The notes: a model not told the origin generated them from the sequence alone. DNA of 64,000 nt from Thermus amyloliquefaciens (GCF_000744885.1 NZ_JQMV01000003.1:992001-1056000), one strand, 5' to 3'. Counted from the first letter of the stretch, positions 35,378 through 45,457 are shown. Numbers and translations: made by a program.

Positions 35378-35969
35378 GGTGAACGGACAGGAACGGGAGG
35401 CCCAGGAGGGCACCCTGCTGCTGGATCTGGTGGAGGTTCCCACCCTCTGCCACCATCCCCACACCGAGACCAAGGGCCTCTGCCGGCTCTGCCTGGTGGA
35501 GGTGGGGGGGCGCCTCGTGCCCGCCTGCGCCACCGAGGCCCAGGAGGGCATGGAGGTGAGGACGGACACGGAGGGCCTCCGAGCCCTCCGCCGGACCCTC
35601 CTGGAGTGGCTGGCCCTGGCCACAGACCTGAGCCAGGCCCCCTCCCTCCTAGAGCTCCTAGAGGCCCACCAGGGCCAACCCCAGCGCTGGGGAGGCCTCG
35701 GCCTGACCCGAAAGGAACGGGAGCCCATCCGGGACAACCCCTTCTTCCTCCGGGACTACGCCAAATGCGTGAACTGCCGCCGTTGCGTGGACGCCTGTGG
35801 GGATGGGATCATGGGGGTCTACGCCTTGACCCTCGAGGACCGGGGCCTGCTGGCCCACCCCACCACCCCCCTGGACCGGCCCCTTCCCGAAACCCCCTGC
35901 GTCTTCTGCGGCAACTGCATCCAGGTATGCCCCACGGGGGCCCTCAGGCCCCTGAGCATGGAGGTGTAG
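35367..35969 (+). CDS. HoxU/NuoG-N-terminal-like iron-sulfur subunit of formate dehydrogenase
   Basis: A 200-residue electron-transfer protein. The plant-type [2Fe-2S] domain has Cys28, Cys39, Cys42 and Cys54 (TLCHHPHTETKGLCRLCLVE, PACATEA). Two [4Fe-4S] motifs follow: CVNCRRCVDACGDGI and CVFCGNCIQVCPTGAL. These domains form the N-terminus of FdsA or NuoG in many species; here they are a separate gene. The GTG start lies within the end of the upstream gene. It links the flavin subunit to the molybdenum/tungsten subunit encoded next. Confidence 0.88.
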   Translation: MRLKVNGQEREAQEGTLLLDLVEVPTLCHHPHTETKGLCRLCLVEVGGRLVPACATEAQEGMEVRTDTEGLRALRRTLLEWLALATDLSQAPSLLELLEAHQGQPQRWGGLGLTRKEREPIRDNPFFLRDYAKCVNCRRCVDACGDGIMGVYALTLEDRGLLAHPTTPLDRPLPETPCVFCGNCIQVCPTGALRPLSMEV

Positions 35970-35970
35970 C

Positions 35971-38010
35971 GTGCGCACCACCTGTCCCTATTGCGGCGTG
36001 GGCTGCCAGGTGGAACCCAGGCTGAGGGAGGGCCGCATCGTGGAGGTGCGGGGCGCCGAGATCCCCCCCAACCACGGGGCCCTCTGCGTGAAGGGCCGCT
36101 TTGGCCTGGACTTCCCCTTCTCCAAAAAGCGCCTCCTCTACCCCATGGTGCGGGAAAGCCGCCAAGAGCCCTTCCGCCGGGTGAGCTGGGAGGAAGCCCT
36201 GGACCATGCGGCCCGAAAGCTTCTGGAAGTCCTCCAGCGAAAGGGTCCCAAGGCCCTGGCCGTCTTCCCCTCCGCCAAGACCACCAACGAGGAGGTCTAC
36301 CTGGCCCAGAAGCTGGCCCGGGCCCTTCTTGGGACCAACCACGTGGACCACTGCTCCCGCCTCTGCCACTCCTCCTCCACCGCCGCCCTTTCCCGCTCCC
36401 TGGGCGGGGCCAGCATGACCAACCCCATAGAGGACATCTGGAAAACCGATCTCTTCCTGGTGGTGGGCTCCAACACCACGGAAACCCACCCGGTGATCGG
36501 GGCCATGATCAAGAAAAGGGTCCGGCAGGGGGCAAGGCTCCTCGTGGTGGACCCCCGGTACACGGGCATGGCCGAGGCGGCCACCCTTTGGCTCCGCCCC
36601 CGCCCAGGCACGGACCTCTTCCTCTTCAACGCCATGGCCCGGTACATCCTGGAGGAGGGCCTTTGGGACCAGGAATACGTCAAGGAGCGCACGGAGGGCT
36701 TTGCCGAGTGGCAGGCCTCCCTGGACCCCTATACCCTCGAGGAGGCCGAGCGCCTCACGGGGGTGGAAAAGGAGAAGATCGCCCTGGCCGCGAGGCTCTA
36801 CGCCACCACGGAAAGGGCTGGGGCCTACTGGGCCATGGGCCTCACCCAGCACACCAAGGGAACGGCCACCGTCCAGGCCCTGGTGAACCTGGCCCTCCTC
36901 ACGGGCAAGGTGGGCCGGGAAGGGGCGGGCCTAAACCCCTTGCGGGGCCAGAACAACGTGCAGGGGGCGGGGGACATGGGGGGCCTGCCCGACGTCTTCC
37001 CGGGGTACCTGAAGGTGTCGGATGTAACGGCCAGGCGGCGCTTTGAAGCCCTCTGGGGGGTGAGCCTAAACCCCGAGCCCGGCCTGCGCATGACCGAGGT
37101 GTTTGCCGCCATCCCCGAGGTGGAAGCCCTCTACCTCATCGGGGAGGACCCGGTGACCAGCGAGCCTTACCAGGACCACCTGAAGGCCAAGCTGGAAGCC
37201 CTTCCCTTCCTCATCGTCCAGGACATCCTGGAAAACGAGACCACCCCCTTCGCCCACGTGGTCCTGCCCGCGGCCAGCTTCCTGGAAAAGGACGGCACCT
37301 TCACCAACACCGACCGCCGGGTCCAGCGGGTGCGAAAAATCCTGGACCCCCCAGGCGAGGCCCGTCCCGACTGGTGGATCACCCGGGAACTGGGAAAACG
37401 CCTGGCCCAGGCCCTGGGCCGCCCCTGGACCCTCCACCCGGGCCCCGAGGCCATCTGGGAGGAGATCCGCCGGGCGGTTCCGGAAATGATGGGCGGGATC
37501 ACCTATCGGCGCCTGGAGGAGCAAGGCGTGCGTTGGCCCTGCCCCCAGGAGGACCACCCCGGCGAGGCGGTGCTTTTCCGCCAGCGCTTCAACACCCCCT
37601 CGGGGAAGGCCCGCTTTATCCCAGTCCACTTCACCCCGCCGGCGGAAACCCCCTCGGAGGAGTACCCCCTGGTCCTCTCCACCGGCCGGGTGCTCTACCA
37701 CTGGCACGGGGGCACCCTAAGCCGCAACAGCCGGCTCCAGGAGGCCTACCCGGAGCTCAAGGTGGAGGTGAACCCGAAGGACGCCCAAAGGTTAGGGATC
37801 GGGGACGGGGAGCCCATCCAGGTGGTGAGCCGCCGGGGCCGGATCCGGGCCCGGGCCTGGGTCACGGACCGCACCCCCGAAGGGGTGGTCTACGCCCCCT
37901 TCCACTTCGCCGAGGCCCCCGCCAACCGCCTCACCCAAGACGCCCTGGACCCCATAAGCCGCATCCCCGAGTACAAGGTGGCGGCGGTACGCCTGGAGAA
38001 ACTGGACTGA
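35971..38010 (+). CDS. fdhF: Formate dehydrogenase catalytic (molybdopterin) subunit
   Basis: A 679-residue molybdopterin oxidoreductase. The N-terminal [4Fe-4S] ligands are Cys5, Cys8, Cys12 and Cys39, with Lys41 after them. HCSRLCHSSS at 127-136 places Cys132-His133 where E. coli FdhH has selenocysteine 140-His141, so it is a cysteine-type formate dehydrogenase. Further marks are NPLRGQNNVQGAGDMG, the family-specific segment near 325-340, and the C-terminal molydopterin-binding ARAWVTDRTPEGVVYAPFHF. The GTG start has GGAGG just upstream. No fdhD sulfurtransferase gene is in view. Nitrate-reductase-like relatives lack this CH pair. Confidence 0.92.
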   Translation: MRTTCPYCGVGCQVEPRLREGRIVEVRGAEIPPNHGALCVKGRFGLDFPFSKKRLLYPMVRESRQEPFRRVSWEEALDHAARKLLEVLQRKGPKALAVFPSAKTTNEEVYLAQKLARALLGTNHVDHCSRLCHSSSTAALSRSLGGASMTNPIEDIWKTDLFLVVGSNTTETHPVIGAMIKKRVRQGARLLVVDPRYTGMAEAATLWLRPRPGTDLFLFNAMARYILEEGLWDQEYVKERTEGFAEWQASLDPYTLEEAERLTGVEKEKIALAARLYATTERAGAYWAMGLTQHTKGTATVQALVNLALLTGKVGREGAGLNPLRGQNNVQGAGDMGGLPDVFPGYLKVSDVTARRRFEALWGVSLNPEPGLRMTEVFAAIPEVEALYLIGEDPVTSEPYQDHLKAKLEALPFLIVQDILENETTPFAHVVLPAASFLEKDGTFTNTDRRVQRVRKILDPPGEARPDWWITRELGKRLAQALGRPWTLHPGPEAIWEEIRRAVPEMMGGITYRRLEEQGVRWPCPQEDHPGEAVLFRQRFNTPSGKARFIPVHFTPPAETPSEEYPLVLSTGRVLYHWHGGTLSRNSRLQEAYPELKVEVNPKDAQRLGIGDGEPIQVVSRRGRIRARAWVTDRTPEGVVYAPFHFAEAPANRLTQDALDPISRIPEYKVAAVRLEKLD

Positions 38011-38018
38011 CAAGCCCC

Positions 38019-39095
38019 CTAGACGGTGGGGAAGGCGAAGCTTTCGTAGCCCAGCTCCGCCACGGAGAACCAGCGGTACTGCTCGTTGCGGAAGGCCCAG
38101 TAGGCGGCGTACACCTTGCGGTAGGTGGCGTCCTTGGCTGCCTGCTCCTCGTAGAGGGCCCGGGCCTCCTCGAGGGCCTTCTTCATGATCTCCGCGGGCC
38201 AGCGGCGCAGGCGCACCCCCGCCTTGAGGAGGCGGTTCAGGGCCGGGGGGTTCTGGGCGTCGTACTTGGCCATCATGGTGAGGTTGACCTCCGCGGCCGC
38301 CACCTGGAAGGCCTCCTGGAACTCCTTGGGAAGCCGTTGCCACTCCCTTTGGGAAACCAGGAAGGAGAGCTGGGCGCTGGGCTCCCAGAAGGAGGGGTAG
38401 TAGTAGTAGCGGGCCACCTTGTAAAAGCCCAGCTTCTCGTCGTCATAGGGGCCGGAAAACTCGGTGGCGTCTATGGTGCCCCGCTCCAGGGCCGGGTAGA
38501 TGTCCCCCGCGGCCAGGGTCTGGGGCACCACCCCAAGCCGCCCTATCACCAGGCCGCCAAGGCCAGGAATGCGCATGCGCAGGCCCTTGAGGTCGGCCAA
38601 GGTCCGGATCTCCTTGCGGAACCATCCCCCCATCTGGGCCCCGGTGTTGCCCCCGGGGAACTGGAGCACGCCAAAGTCGGCATAGACCTGGCGCAGGAGC
38701 TCCAAGCCCCCGCCATGGCGCATCCAGGCGTTGTGTTGCCGGTAGGTCATGCCGAAGGGCACGCCCCCGTCAAAGGCCAGGGTCGGGTTCTTTCCCACGT
38801 AGAAGGGGCCGTAGGTGTGGCCCGCCTCCACGGTCCCCTGCTGGACCGCATCCAGCACCTGGCCCCCGGGCACGATCTCCCCCGCCTGGTAGACCCGGAT
38901 CTGAAAGCGCTCCCCGGTGAGCTCCGCCACCCGCTTGGCCAGGTCCTCGGCGCCCCCGTAGAGGGTATCCAGGCTCCTGGGGTAGCTGGAGACAAGCCGC
39001 CAGCGCACCTGGGGGGTGGCCTGGGCGAAGGCCCTAAAGGAAAGGCTTGCCGCCAGGCCCACCCCTGCCTTTAGAAGGAACTGCCGCCGCCTCAT
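38019..39095 (-). CDS. dctP: TRAP transporter solute-binding protein (DctP family, likely lactate or 2-oxo acid)
   Basis: A 358-residue periplasmic protein. The signal begins MRRRQFLLKAGVGLAASLS, with a Tat-like RRRQF and an alanine cleavage site near residue 25. The mature part has the DctP features: SLDTLYGGAEDLAKRV, QAGEIVPGGQVLDAVQQGTVE, LKGLRMRIPGLGG with the Arg that binds the solute carboxylate, and ERGTIDATEFSGPYDDEK. It resembles, from memory, the T. thermophilus calcium-lactate-binding TRAP protein. No DctQ or DctM membrane genes are adjacent. TATACT precedes it with a GGAGG site. It converges on fdhF. Confidence 0.87.
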   Translation of the reverse strand: MRRRQFLLKAGVGLAASLSFRAFAQATPQVRWRLVSSYPRSLDTLYGGAEDLAKRVAELTGERFQIRVYQAGEIVPGGQVLDAVQQGTVEAGHTYGPFYVGKNPTLAFDGGVPFGMTYRQHNAWMRHGGGLELLRQVYADFGVLQFPGGNTGAQMGGWFRKEIRTLADLKGLRMRIPGLGGLVIGRLGVVPQTLAAGDIYPALERGTIDATEFSGPYDDEKLGFYKVARYYYYPSFWEPSAQLSFLVSQREWQRLPKEFQEAFQVAAAEVNLTMMAKYDAQNPPALNRLLKAGVRLRRWPAEIMKKALEEARALYEEQAAKDATYRKVYAAYWAFRNEQYRWFSVAELGYESFAFPTV

Positions 39096-39159
39096 CCCTG
39101 CCTCCTTTCGGTGGACCAGTATACAGGAGGGGGTGGCCGGGAAAGGGCATGCGCAAGGC

Positions 39160-39522
39160 TTAACCCCTCGCCGCTAAAAGCGCCTCCACCTGGGCCAGAA
39201 GCGCCTGGGACTCAAAGGGCTTGCCCAAAAAGGCCTGCGCCCCCGCCTCCAAGGCCTCCTGCCGGCTTCTTTCGGAAACGCTGGCGGAAAGGGCCAGAAT
39301 GGGGCTGGAAAGGCCAAGCGCCCGTACCTTTTGGATCACCTCCAGGCCCGAAACCCCCGGCATCACCAGATCGCACACCAAAAGGTCGTAGGGCTCGGAT
39401 AGCCTCTCCAAGGCCGCCTGGCCGGAAGCGGCCCAGTCCACCTGGTGCCCCGCCCGCTCCAGGATCCGGCGCACCAGGTGGGCCACCAAGGGCTCGTCCT
39501 CAACCAGAAGGATGCGGGCCAT
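39160..39522 (-). CDS. Single-domain response regulator (receiver only)
   Basis: A 120-residue CheY-like receiver. Acidic pair Glu8/Asp9 in LLVEDEP, phosphoacceptor Asp51 in LLVCDLVMPGVSG, Ser79 in LALSAS and Lys101 in FLGKPF are all present. There is no output domain, so it must act by protein-protein contact or as a phosphotransfer step. It overlaps the end of the histidine kinase gene by 23 bases, which makes the two an obvious pair. Confidence 0.88.
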   Translation of the reverse strand: MARILLVEDEPLVAHLVRRILERAGHQVDWAASGQAALERLSEPYDLLVCDLVMPGVSGLEVIQKVRALGLSSPILALSASVSERSRQEALEAGAQAFLGKPFESQALLAQVEALLAARG

Positions 39523-42439
39523 ACACAGGCAGGATAACCCTAAAGAGGCTTCCCTTCCCCTCCTCGCTTTCCACCTCAATCCGGCCCCCGTGGGCCTCCA
39601 CGATGTGCTTGGAGATGAAAAGGCCAAGCCCCGTGCCCGACACCCCCCGGGCGCTGGCGTTCTTGGCCCTGGCGTAGCGCTGGAAAAGCCTGGGAAGCTC
39701 CTCCTTGGGAATGCCCGGGCCGGTGTCCTCCACCTCCACCCTCACGCTTCCCGCCTCCTCCCAGGCCCGAAGGCGTACCCTTCCCCCTGGCGGGGTGAAC
39801 TTGAAGGCATTGGAGAGCAGATTCCCCACCACCTGGAGCACGCGGTCAGGGTCGGCTTCCAGAAGGGGCAGGTCCGCCACCTCCACCTCAAAAGCCACCC
39901 CGGAAAGCCGGGCCACCCCCTGGAAGCTTCGGGCCAGGTCCAGCAAGAGGGGCTTCAGGTTGACCGGCCTTTTGGAAACCTCAAACCGCCCCGCCTCGAG
40001 GCGGCTGGTGTCCAGGAGGTTGTCCACCATGGTCTTGAGGCGAAAGGAACTCTCTAGGATCAGGTCCACGGATTCCCGGGCGGTTTCGGAAAGGCCCTCC
40101 TCCCGCAGGAGCTCCGCCAGGCCCATGATCACCGCCAGAGGGGTCCTGAGCTCATGGCTCACCGCGGCGATGAACTCCCCCTTAAGCCGCTCCGCCTCCA
40201 ACCGGGGCCTGAGGTCGTGAAGGTCCACCACCACCCCCCGCACCCGGGGGTCCTCCAGGAGGTTTTGCCCCCAGGCCTCCATGGGGATGGGGGTGCCGTC
40301 CGCATGGAGGACGCGAAACTCGCCCGTGCGCACCTCCGAGGGGGAGGAAAGAAGCTCCCGGAATAAGGCCTCCGCCACGGGGCGGTCATCGGGATGGACG
40401 AACTCCAGACCGTTAACCCTTGCCCGCTTATACCCCTCGGGATCGTAGCCCAGCACGTGGCGTACGCTGGCGCTCACAAAGCGGATCATCCCCTCCCCGT
40501 CAAGAACGTAGATGACATCCTGGGAATGCTCCAAAAGAGCCTTGAGGCGCTCCTCCTCCAGCTCCAGAAGCTCCAGGAAGCGGGCCTTCTGCACCGAGAG
40601 GGCCAAGAGGGTCCCCACCTGGGCCAGCCGGGCAAGAAGCCTTTCGGAAAAGCGCCGCTCCTTCCGGTAGCCCACCAGCACCGCACCCCGCGCCTCCCCT
40701 GCCCCAAAGGGCACCACCAGGGCGCTTTTGAGCCCCAGGGCCTCGGCCAGGGCGCAGTCCTCCGGGCCGAGGGTTTCGGCCCCCAAGGGGGCAAACCCTC
40801 CCTCCTGCCCAACCGCCACCCGGTCCAGGGCCCTCCGCAGAAGGTTGGGCTGAGGGGGGCCCTCGGGAAGGGGGCAGGTGGCGTAGAGCACCCTGGGCAC
40901 CCCCTCCACCTCGAGGAAAAAGAGCCCCTCATCCGCGGCAAAGAGGCCCCTCAGGCGCTCCACCACCCCGCGGCCCAAGGCGGCGAGGTCCCGCTCCCGC
41001 AGGGCCTCCTGGGCCAGGTCCACCAGGGCCTGGGTGAAGGCCACCTGGTCCCGGAGGGCCCGCTCCATGCGGGTGCGCTCGGTGATGTCGTGGAGGACCA
41101 GGATGCGCATCCCCTCCACCTGTTTGCCCCGGACGCTGTAGGTGGCCCCGCCCAGGCTAACCTCCACCCGCCCCCCTTCCAGGGCAGGCCCCAGGCTTGC
41201 GGGCAGGTCCTCCAGGGCCATCTCCCGCCTCAGACCCAAGGCCTCCCGCGCCCGGCTGTTGGCGTAACCCTGCTCCCCAAAGAGCACCACCACCCCATCG
41301 GGAAGCTCCTCCAAAATCTCCGAAAGCCGCTTCCTTTCCGCGGCCAGGGCCAGGGAGAGCTGCGTCTTTTCCCGGTAAAGCTGGGAGTTCCTGAGGGCCA
41401 CCCCTGCCACCCCCGCAAGGAGCTCCACATAGCGCACCTCCTCCTCGCTCACCGCGGGCCCCCCGGGCCCGTGGTCCACGGCCACCGCCCCCAAGGGCTC
41501 ACCCTCCGCCAGGATGGGCACGAAGGCCACCCGGGCCCCCACCTCCGGGGCCACGTGGGGAGGAAGCTGGTGCCTATCCACCAAGAGGGTCCTTCCCTCC
41601 CGCACCGCCCGGGCCAAGGGATCGGAGGAGGCCCCGAGGGGAAGGTGGATGCGGCTACGCCCTTCCGTCCAGTAAAGGGCTTCCCCCTTGAGGGTCAGGT
41701 ACCCCTCCAGGTAGGCACCAAGGCGACCCGAGCCCTCCCCCTTGATCAAGGCCACCGTCACCCGGAAAAAGCCAAACCGCTCCGAGAGGGAGCGGGCCAG
41801 GGTTTCCAGCACCGCATTGGGCTCGAGGACCCGCCCCACCTCCCTGGCCAGGGCGGTCACGTGGGAAAGCGCCTCCACGTGGCGGAACAGCTGGGCAAAG
41901 GCCCGGTTGCGCTCCGCCCAAAGCTCGCCGTTTTTCAGGGCCAGGGCGGTGAGCTGGGCGAGAAGGGGAAGAAGGGGCCTTAGGGCCTGGGGAACCCCTT
42001 CCAGGCTGAGCACCCCCTTAGGGGCAAACCGGGGGCAACTGGGGCAGACCAGGGCCCGGGTTTCCCGGCTCGCCCGGGGGCGCTCCGTGCACCGGGATTC
42101 GGGGTCCGCCCAGCAGTACGAGGTCTCCTCCCCCACCACGGGCAACAGCCACTCCTCCCCCACCTTTACGGGGCCCTCGGCGAAAAAAGCCTCCTGCACA
42201 GGCCCCCTGGCGTGGAGGGGCAGGGCGATGGAGGAAACCGTGTAGTGCCGCCCTCGGCCCGAGGCCACCTCCCCCACCAGTTCCCGGGTGCCCTTGTGGT
42301 AGAGGAACAGGGCCGCCCGTTCCACCCCTTCCTCCGTGGCCACCTCCAGGAGGTTGCGCAAAATCTGAATGGGCTCCAAATCCTTTAGCAGCGCCCGCTG
42401 GAATCGCCCAAGAATCTCCCACTGACCCACAGATCGCAT
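39500..42439 (-). CDS. Large cytoplasmic sensor histidine kinase (GAF-GAF-PAS-GAF-PAS-HisKA-HATPase) with a four-cysteine motif
   Basis: 979 residues with no membrane segment. First GAF-like domain about 1-160, carrying Cys109, Cys117, Cys132 and Cys135 (C-x7-C-x14-C-x2-C). Second GAF about 190-350; PAS about 365-460; third GAF about 470-620; PAS about 630-745. HisKA has phosphoacceptor His762 in SHELRTPL, and the ATPase has NLLSNAFKF and DTGPGIP. The cysteines suggest an iron-sulfur or zinc site and hence redox or oxygen sensing; this is inference. The frame stays open far upstream, antisense to the next operon, but the ATG at 42439, with TACCAT 9 bases before it, is the sensible start. It is divergent from the acyl-CoA dehydrogenase-etf operon. 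Confidence 0.85.
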   Translation of the reverse strand: MRSVGQWEILGRFQRALLKDLEPIQILRNLLEVATEEGVERAALFLYHKGTRELVGEVASGRGRHYTVSSIALPLHARGPVQEAFFAEGPVKVGEEWLLPVVGEETSYCWADPESRCTERPRASRETRALVCPSCPRFAPKGVLSLEGVPQALRPLLPLLAQLTALALKNGELWAERNRAFAQLFRHVEALSHVTALAREVGRVLEPNAVLETLARSLSERFGFFRVTVALIKGEGSGRLGAYLEGYLTLKGEALYWTEGRSRIHLPLGASSDPLARAVREGRTLLVDRHQLPPHVAPEVGARVAFVPILAEGEPLGAVAVDHGPGGPAVSEEEVRYVELLAGVAGVALRNSQLYREKTQLSLALAAERKRLSEILEELPDGVVVLFGEQGYANSRAREALGLRREMALEDLPASLGPALEGGRVEVSLGGATYSVRGKQVEGMRILVLHDITERTRMERALRDQVAFTQALVDLAQEALRERDLAALGRGVVERLRGLFAADEGLFFLEVEGVPRVLYATCPLPEGPPQPNLLRRALDRVAVGQEGGFAPLGAETLGPEDCALAEALGLKSALVVPFGAGEARGAVLVGYRKERRFSERLLARLAQVGTLLALSVQKARFLELLELEEERLKALLEHSQDVIYVLDGEGMIRFVSASVRHVLGYDPEGYKRARVNGLEFVHPDDRPVAEALFRELLSSPSEVRTGEFRVLHADGTPIPMEAWGQNLLEDPRVRGVVVDLHDLRPRLEAERLKGEFIAAVSHELRTPLAVIMGLAELLREEGLSETARESVDLILESSFRLKTMVDNLLDTSRLEAGRFEVSKRPVNLKPLLLDLARSFQGVARLSGVAFEVEVADLPLLEADPDRVLQVVGNLLSNAFKFTPPGGRVRLRAWEEAGSVRVEVEDTGPGIPKEELPRLFQRYARAKNASARGVSGTGLGLFISKHIVEAHGGRIEVESEEGKGSLFRVILPVYGPHPSG

Positions 42440-42448
42440 CTGCTTCCA

Positions 42449-42454
42449 ATGGTA
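42449..42454 (-). promoter_or_regulatory. -10 box of the histidine kinase operon
   Basis: TACCAT on the minus strand, 9 bases before the start codon; TTGCAA lies 15 bases further upstream as a weakly spaced -35. Confidence 0.45.
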
Positions 42455-42469
42455 GCATGGGGAGCGGGG

Positions 42470-42498
42470 TTGCAAGGGGTTAGGCAAAATCTTAGACT
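42470..42498 (+). promoter_or_regulatory. Promoter of the acyl-CoA dehydrogenase-etfBA operon
   Basis: -35 box TTGCAA (42470-42475), exact 17-bp spacer, -10 box TAGACT (42493-42498). The leader is about 40 bases long and contains a GGGGGAGG ribosome site. The TTGCAA word is palindromic and also points at the divergent kinase gene. Confidence 0.75.
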
Positions 42499-42541
42499 GG
42501 GTCAAAGAGTAGGGCCCCTGGCCCCTAGGGGGAGGAAAGCC

Positions 42542-43687
<1,146 letters not shown>

Positions 43688-43697
43688 GAGGTAGGGG

Positions 43698-44441
43698 ATG
43701 AAGTTCATAGCGGTCATCAGGCAGGTACCGGACGGGGAAAGCAGGCTTAGGATCCAAGGGGACCGGGTGGACCTTTCCGGGGCCACCCTGATCCTAGACC
43801 AGATGGACGAGTACGGGGTGGAGGAGGCCCTTCGCCTCAAGGAGAAGCACGGGGGGGAGGCAGTGGTGGTGGGCTTCGGCCCGGAGCGCACCGAGGAGGC
43901 CATCCGCACCGCCTTGGCCATGGGGATGGATCGGGGCATCCACGTGGTTTACGAGGGCTATGCGGATCCCGTGACCGTGGCCGAGGCCCTGGCCCCCATC
44001 CTGAAGGAGGAGTCCCCCACCCTTATCCTGACGGGGGGGCAGCAGGCGGACTGGGATAGCCAGGCCCTGGGCGGGGCCCTGGCGGAGGCCCTGGGCGTCC
44101 CGGTGGTGGCCTGGACCACCGCCCTCGAGCTGGAAGGGGAAACCGCCAAGGCCAAGCACGACCTGGACGAGGGGGCCGAGTGGGTCCGGGTGCGGCTTCC
44201 TGCGGTCTTCACCACGCAACAGGGCTTGAACGAGCCCCGCTACCCCACCCTGCCCGGCATCATGAAGGCCAAGAAGAAGGAGATCAAAAAGGTCCCCTTT
44301 GGCGGCGGAAGCCGGGTGGAGATCCTGCAGGAGAGCATCCAGGAGAAAACCCGGCTTCAGAAGGTTCTGGATGGCAAGGATCCCGTGGCCGCGGCCGAGG
44401 AGCTGGTGCGGCTTTTGCACGAGGAAGCCAAGGTGATTTGA
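43698..44441 (+). CDS. etfB: Electron transfer flavoprotein beta subunit
   Basis: A 247-residue EtfB of normal length that binds AMP and accepts electrons from acyl-CoA dehydrogenases. Family features are MKFIAVIRQVPDGE, DQMDEYGVEEALRLKEKHGG, ILTGGQQADWDSQALGGALAEALG and the recognition-loop region ARLPAVFTTQQGLNEPRYP-like (here VRLPAVFTTQQGLNEPRYP). AGGAGGTAGGGG precedes the ATG. The partner etfA follows 10 bases later. Confidence 0.94.
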   Translation: MKFIAVIRQVPDGESRLRIQGDRVDLSGATLILDQMDEYGVEEALRLKEKHGGEAVVVGFGPERTEEAIRTALAMGMDRGIHVVYEGYADPVTVAEALAPILKEESPTLILTGGQQADWDSQALGGALAEALGVPVVAWTTALELEGETAKAKHDLDEGAEWVRVRLPAVFTTQQGLNEPRYPTLPGIMKAKKKEIKKVPFGGGSRVEILQESIQEKTRLQKVLDGKDPVAAAEELVRLLHEEAKVI

Positions 44442-44451
44442 GGAGGCGACC

Positions 44452-45393
44452 ATGATCCTGGTGGTTTTGGACCACGATGGAAGCAGGTTGAGGAAGGCGA
44501 GCCTCGAGGCCCTCACCCGGGCCCGAAGGCTGGCGGAGGCCCTAGGGGAACGGGTTGCCGGGGTGCTTTTGGCTGAGGGCCAAGCCCCTGTGGAGGAGGC
44601 CCGAGGCCACGTGGAGACCCTTTACGTGGCCGAGCTCGGCCCCTACACCGCGGAGAAGTGGGCGGCGGGCATCCTGGAGGCCGCCAAGGCGGGGGTGAAG
44701 GCCATCGTGGCCCCCTCCTCCCGGCAAAGCCGCACCTATTTGGGCCGGGTGGCCTACGCCTTGAAGGCGGGGCTACTGGAGGACACCCTGGACTCCTGGG
44801 CGGAAGGGGGCCAGGTCTACGCCACCCGCTACGCCTACCTGAACCGGGTGACGCAGAAGGTGCGAAGCGCCCTCCCCGTGGTGCTCACGGTAAAGCCCAA
44901 CACCACCCCCTTGGCCGAACCCCTGGGCGCTCAGGGCGAGGTGGTGGCCCTGAGCCTGCCCCCCGTGGCCACGGTGGAGGTGCTGGAGAGGGTGCAGGAG
45001 GAGAAAAAGGGCGTCTCCCTCACCGAGGCGGACGTGGTGGTCACGGGCGGCCGCGGCCTGGGGAGTCCGGAGGCCTTCCAAAAGGTGGAGGAGCTGGCCG
45101 CCCTCCTGGGCGGGGCCGTGGGGGCCACCCGGGCGGTGGTGGATGCCGGCTGGCGGCCCTACAGCGAACAGGTGGGCCAGACCGGAAAGACCGTGCAACC
45201 CTCCCTCTACATCGCCCTGGGGGTTTCTGGGGCGGTGCAGCACCTGGCGGGGATGAACAAGAGCAAGTACATCGTGGCGGTGAACAAGGACCCCGAGGCC
45301 CCCATCTTCAAGCATGCGGACTACGGCATCGTGGGGGATGTGCACCAGGTGCTTCCCGCCCTGATCCATGCGGTGAAGAAACTGAAGGACTAG
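44452..45393 (+). CDS. etfA: Electron transfer flavoprotein alpha subunit
   Basis: A 313-residue EtfA. The N-terminal domain (about 1-185) is followed by the FAD-binding domain with VVTGGRGLGSPEAFQKVEEL, GATRAVVDAGWRPYSEQVGQTGKTV, YIALGVSGAVQHLAGM and NKDPEAPIFKHADYGIVGD, all strongly conserved. It delivers electrons from several acyl-CoA dehydrogenases in this window to ETF:quinone oxidoreductase. A strong hairpin terminator follows. Confidence 0.95.
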   Translation: MILVVLDHDGSRLRKASLEALTRARRLAEALGERVAGVLLAEGQAPVEEARGHVETLYVAELGPYTAEKWAAGILEAAKAGVKAIVAPSSRQSRTYLGRVAYALKAGLLEDTLDSWAEGGQVYATRYAYLNRVTQKVRSALPVVLTVKPNTTPLAEPLGAQGEVVALSLPPVATVEVLERVQEEKKGVSLTEADVVVTGGRGLGSPEAFQKVEELAALLGGAVGATRAVVDAGWRPYSEQVGQTGKTVQPSLYIALGVSGAVQHLAGMNKSKYIVAVNKDPEAPIFKHADYGIVGDVHQVLPALIHAVKKLKD

Positions 45394-45410
45394 GCCAAGC
45401 CACACCAAAG

Positions 45411-45438
45411 GGACGGGCAGGGACATCCCTGCCCGTCC
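45411..45438 (+). terminator. Bidirectional hairpin terminator between etfA and the coiled-coil gene
   Basis: GGACGGGCAGGGA and TCCCTGCCCGTCC form a perfect 13-bp stem with a 2-base loop. Outer bases AGGCCAA and TTGGCCT extend it. It separates convergent genes. Confidence 0.75.
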
Positions 45439-45457
45439 AAGGTTTGGCCTACCTGGC

